Source: Treponema sp. (GTDB lineage Bacteria; Spirochaetota; Spirochaetia; Treponematales; UBA12059). From it: a stretch of DNA of 15,765 nt. Below, piece by piece: positions 13,896 through 15,765 of the stretch (positions are counted from its first letter, which is position 1; every line of letters starts with the position of its first letter). The stretch is from the NCBI GenBank assembly GCA_012517645.1, contig JAAYUR010000191.1, positions 1 to 15,765 on the forward strand. Direction: 5' to 3'. The position numbers and the translations under genes are program-made. The notes beneath the pieces are model-generated. The model saw nothing but the letters and a program-made list of their open reading frames with translations. It made no database searches and was not told the origin of the DNA.

Positions 13896-13924
13896 ATCAT
13901 ATCGCTGGAGTAAGGAATTCGCAA
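13896..13924 (-). promoter_or_regulatory. Promoter of the Rrf2-type gene
   Basis: On the minus strand -35 TTGCGA (13924-13919), a 17-base spacer and -10 TATGAT (13901-13896) give a plausible sigma-70 promoter starting near 13889. GGAGTAA (plus strand, 13907-13913, in the spacer) and TTACTCC (13867-13873) form a 7-bp inverted repeat that could be an autoregulatory site. One arm is also the ribosome-binding region, so the match may be incidental. Confidence 0.55.
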
Positions 13925-13939
13925 GCAAAAAACTCCGGT

Positions 13940-14917
13940 TTATCGGCCACTTTCCGGGGAAGCCGATTCCAGCCTCCAGCATCGGTGGGGCCGGGATCCT
14001 TCGAAGTCCGGAGGGGTGGTCGCCTTCGTCAGATCCTTCAGGACGGCTCCGGGCAACCGGGTCTCGTCGAAGCGGAAGGATCGGGAGTTCGTGGAAAAAT
14101 AGAGGACGCCCTCCGGGGAGAGTGTTTCCAGGCAGAGCTCCGCAAGGTCGCTCCAGTCGCGACGGATGTCCAGGGATCCGTTCATTCGCTTCGAATTGGA
14201 AAATGTCGGAGGATCCAGGATGATCAGGTCCCACCGTCGACCCGCGGACCGGGAGGAGACCAAGAATTCCAGCACGTCCTTGTTGATCAACGGGTAGGAA
14301 CCCCCTCGGAAGCCGTTCAAGTCGAGGTTCCGCTCCGCCCAGGCCAAGTAGGTCTTGGAGAGGTCTACGCTGTCCACGGAAGCAGCCCCGCCGGCCGCGG
14401 CGTAGACGGAGAACGACCCCGTGTAGCAAAAGAGGTTGAGCACCCGACGGTCGCGGGCTTCGTCCCGGACGAGGGAGCGGGTTATCCGGTGGTCCAGGAA
14501 GAGTCCGGTGTCGAGATAATCCGAAAGATTCACCAGAAACCGGAGTCCCCCTTCCCGCACCACCGCGGTTCGCCCTTGCCGCGAGATCCGTTCGTACTGC
14601 CGGTTTCCCCGCTGTCGCCTCCTCATCTTGCGGAAGACGGCGTCTTCCGGTATCTCCAGAGTCCTGGACACGACCGAGCACATGCGATCCAGCCAGGACC
14701 GCTCCTCCTCCTCGGGCTTTTCGTATGGGCGTTCGAAGAGGGAGACGAGGGCGTAGGTTCCGTAGCGATCAACGGTCAAGGGTATTTCAGGTATATCCCG
14801 GTTATAAACCCGGTAGCATTCCACGGATTCCCGCCGGGCCCATTTACGCAGGTGGCGATCCCGTTTTCTGAGGCGGTTTTCGAGGTACTCGGCTTGGCGG
14901 TCCGGATGATCCGGCAT
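13940..14917 (-). CDS. rlmK: RlmK-like 23S rRNA methyltransferase (stand-alone)
   Basis: A 325-residue class I SAM-dependent methyltransferase. It closely resembles the C-terminal half of the E. coli RlmL fusion, the RlmK part that makes m7G2069 in 23S rRNA. Shared stretches are KWARRESVECYRVYNRDIPE (25-44), FLVNLSDYLDTGLFLDHR (127-144), the SAM motif VLNLFCYTGSFSVYAA (159-174) and the catalytic-pocket DPPTFSNSKR (235-244). The RlmL half (THUMP domain and m2G2445 methyltransferase) is absent, so this is a stand-alone enzyme. The ATG lies 3 bases after the rex stop, with no ribosome binding site, so it is translationally coupled to rex. The methylation site is inferred from homology recall and could differ. 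The enzyme acts on the ribosome in the cytoplasm. Confidence 0.88.
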   Translation of the reverse strand: MPDHPDRQAEYLENRLRKRDRHLRKWARRESVECYRVYNRDIPEIPLTVDRYGTYALVSLFERPYEKPEEEERSWLDRMCSVVSRTLEIPEDAVFRKMRRRQRGNRQYERISRQGRTAVVREGGLRFLVNLSDYLDTGLFLDHRITRSLVRDEARDRRVLNLFCYTGSFSVYAAAGGAASVDSVDLSKTYLAWAERNLDLNGFRGGSYPLINKDVLEFLVSSRSAGRRWDLIILDPPTFSNSKRMNGSLDIRRDWSDLAELCLETLSPEGVLYFSTNSRSFRFDETRLPGAVLKDLTKATTPPDFEGSRPHRCWRLESASPESGR

Positions 14918-14920
14918 TTT

Positions 14921-15565
14921 TCAGGGAATCTGATTCTTTCTAGTCTGCCGCATCACGGACAGCAGGGCATACCCCGAGGACAGATCCTCCCGGTGGACGA
15001 CCACATCGTCGGGAACCTTGAGCTTCGTATTGGTGAAGTTCCAGATTGCGTTAATCCCGTCCTTGACCAGGATGTCCGCGGTCTCCTGGGCGAAGGGGGA
15101 CGATACGGTCAGGATCGCATACTCCACCTTGGAATCCCGGATCGCCGCGTCCAGGTCCGCGAAGTTCAGGACGGTCACGCCGTGGATCTTTTTGCCGATC
15201 TTGTCGGGATCCGTGTCGAAGGCGGCCACTATGTGGAGGCCGTGGATGCGGAATTCAGGGTACCCCATGAGGGCGGAACCCAGGTTGCCGGCTCCCACCA
15301 CGATGGCGTCGTGGATCTCATCCCAACCCAGGAACCGCTCCACCGCGGCGATTAGGGCGTCCACGGGGTACCCCTTCTTGGGCTTGCCGACGATGCCCGT
15401 TATGGCCAGGTCCTTGCGTACCTGGATCGGTTCCAGGTTCAGTTCCTGGGCTATCACGGTGCCGGAGATATAGAACTGGCTGTTCCTCTGGGCATTCCGG
15501 ATGATATGCAGGTAGGACGGGAGGCGGCGAATGGAAGGGGTGTACGAGATCTTCAATCGAGCCAT
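14921..15565 (-). CDS. rex: Redox-sensing transcriptional repressor Rex
   Basis: A 214-residue protein of the usual Rex length. The N-terminal winged helix includes YISGTVIAQELNLEPIQVRKD (32-52), the conserved DNA-recognition part. The Rossmann domain has VVGAGNLGSALMGYPEF (89-105), AAFDTDPDKIG (114-124) with Asp117 for the NAD(H) ribose, and the C-terminal swapped helix LSSGYALLSVMRQ. Rex senses the NADH/NAD+ ratio and releases DNA when NADH rises, which usually derepresses fermentation or respiration genes. The start at 15565 has AGAGG about 6 bases upstream. It heads a transcription unit with the RlmK-like gene. A strong promoter lies at 15637-15666, and the 5' leader begins with a long hairpin. 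I found no clear Rex operator (TTGTGAA-type palindrome) at its own promoter. Confidence 0.96.
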   Translation of the reverse strand: MARLKISYTPSIRRLPSYLHIIRNAQRNSQFYISGTVIAQELNLEPIQVRKDLAITGIVGKPKKGYPVDALIAAVERFLGWDEIHDAIVVGAGNLGSALMGYPEFRIHGLHIVAAFDTDPDKIGKKIHGVTVLNFADLDAAIRDSKVEYAILTVSSPFAQETADILVKDGINAIWNFTNTKLKVPDDVVVHREDLSSGYALLSVMRQTRKNQIP

Positions 15566-15588
15566 GATCGCCTCTCGAAGTATAGGGT

Positions 15589-15626
15589 GAGGCTTTTCAA
15601 AACTCCGGGAGTTTTGAAAAAGCCTC
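15589..15626. repeat. 38-base palindromic repeat, copy 2, in the rex leader
   Basis: Almost the whole 38 bases fold into one hairpin: GAGGCTTTTCAAAACTC (15589-15605), loop CGG, and the complementary arm 15609-15626 with one bulged base. It is the same sequence family as 156-194. With the predicted start of the rex transcript near 15629, the hairpin would be at the very 5' end of the mRNA, where such stems often protect against decay. Confidence 0.8.
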
Positions 15627-15636
15627 AGTACGATAA

Positions 15637-15666
15637 ATTATAGAGGGATATAGATAAATAAGTCAA
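15637..15666 (-). promoter_or_regulatory. Promoter of rex
   Basis: On the minus strand -35 TTGACT (15666-15661; 5 of 6) is followed by an 18-base spacer and a perfect -10 TATAAT (15642-15637). This is the best sigma-70 match in the window. Transcription should start near 15629, just before the palindrome, giving a leader of about 64 bases. Confidence 0.8.
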
Positions 15667-15675
15667 CAATTCCAG

Positions 15676-15721
15676 AAAAAAAGAAGCCCCGGGGGAAAAG
15701 GAGGTTAAAACCCCGGGGCTT
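15676..15721 (-). terminator. Rho-independent terminator of a gene beyond the right edge
   Basis: On the minus strand AAGCCCCGGGG (15721-15711) pairs perfectly with CCCCGGGGCTT (15694-15684) across a 16-base loop, followed by C and seven T residues (15682-15676). It separates rex from an upstream minus-strand gene that is outside the window. A TAG at 15751-15749 could be that gene's stop, but too little is present to tell. The loop contains CCTCC, complementary to a ribosome binding site, probably by chance. Confidence 0.88.
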
Positions 15722-15731
15722 GAGGGAAGAG

Positions 15732-15751
15732 TAGAGTTATACGGAACTCTA
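15732..15751. repeat. 7-bp hairpin beside the terminator
   Basis: TAGAGTT (15732-15738) pairs with AACTCTA (15745-15751) around a 6-base loop ATACGG. It is just upstream of the terminator in minus-strand transcription, so the end of that transcript would carry two hairpins in a row. Confidence 0.5.
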
Positions 15752-15765
15752 TGCATAAATATACG

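Noticed and set aside
13697..15355. 552-codon plus-strand open frame across the RlmK-like and rex genes
   Set aside because: Both genes it overlaps are clearly recognisable families on the minus strand; the product has no domain pattern and no ribosome binding site was seen.
15579..15584. Second -10-like TATACT just before the rex ATG (minus strand)
   Set aside because: No -35 at a workable distance, as the upstream bases are the palindrome. The promoter at 15637-15666 is far better.
15589..15670. Rex operator upstream of rex
   Set aside because: AATTGTTGAC at the -35 resembles one half-site, but no matching inverted half is present, so autoregulation is not supported.

Overview
The window looks like chromosomal core and near-core DNA from a GC-rich, double-membraned bacterium, most likely a spirochaete (Treponema/Spirochaeta-like). 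This is inferred from gene content and was not tested by any search. The points in favour are: secreted beta-barrel proteins ending in Phe, one carrying a FecR-like domain; several membrane-anchored or exported TPR proteins; a stand-alone RlmK-type methyltransferase next to Rex; and MutL with endonuclease-type motifs. The genes are uniformly GC-rich. The gaps that hold promoters and repeats are clearly richer in A+T. No tRNA, rRNA, CRISPR array, transposase or phage gene is visible.

Layout, left to right. Bases 1-202 hold no gene but carry three consecutive inverted repeats. Bases 203-3164 (minus strand) are a tightly coupled three-gene operon: a membrane-anchored TPR protein with a degenerate Mrr-like C-terminal domain, a calcineurin-like phosphoesterase with an unusual first metal motif, and a ParB/Srx-fold 'DGNHR' protein. 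The junctions are ATGA and TGATG overlaps. A strong minus-strand promoter (3275-3302) drives this operon. From the same 158-bp gap two more TPR genes run to the right (3323-4075 and 4098-6035). The first is exported and the second is membrane-anchored with a long charged coiled coil. They converge on mutL (6084-7916, minus).

Upstream of mutL lies a gap with an inverted-repeat element (7986-8078) and a textbook terminator (8092-8119). That terminator ends a two-gene outer-membrane operon on the minus strand (8166-11682): a porin-like beta-barrel protein, then a paralogous barrel fused to an N-terminal FecR-like domain. A perfect inverted repeat sits over the likely -10 of this operon. Divergent from it, on the plus strand, is a fused pyrimidine enzyme, OMP decarboxylase plus orotate phosphoribosyltransferase (11889-13427).

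The right end (13453-15565, minus) is a redox-regulator cluster: rex, an RlmK-like 23S rRNA methyltransferase, and an IscR/Rrf2-type regulator with a Cys cluster. Rex has a near-consensus promoter and the Rrf2 gene has its own. A 38-39 base palindrome occurs twice, after the left operon and at the very start of the rex transcript, so it is probably a dispersed repeat of this genome. Past rex there is a strong terminator for a minus-strand gene lying outside the window.

The best candidates for something undescribed are the TPR/Mrr-phosphoesterase-ParB-like operon and the FecR-barrel fusion. Both are inferences from domain patterns.
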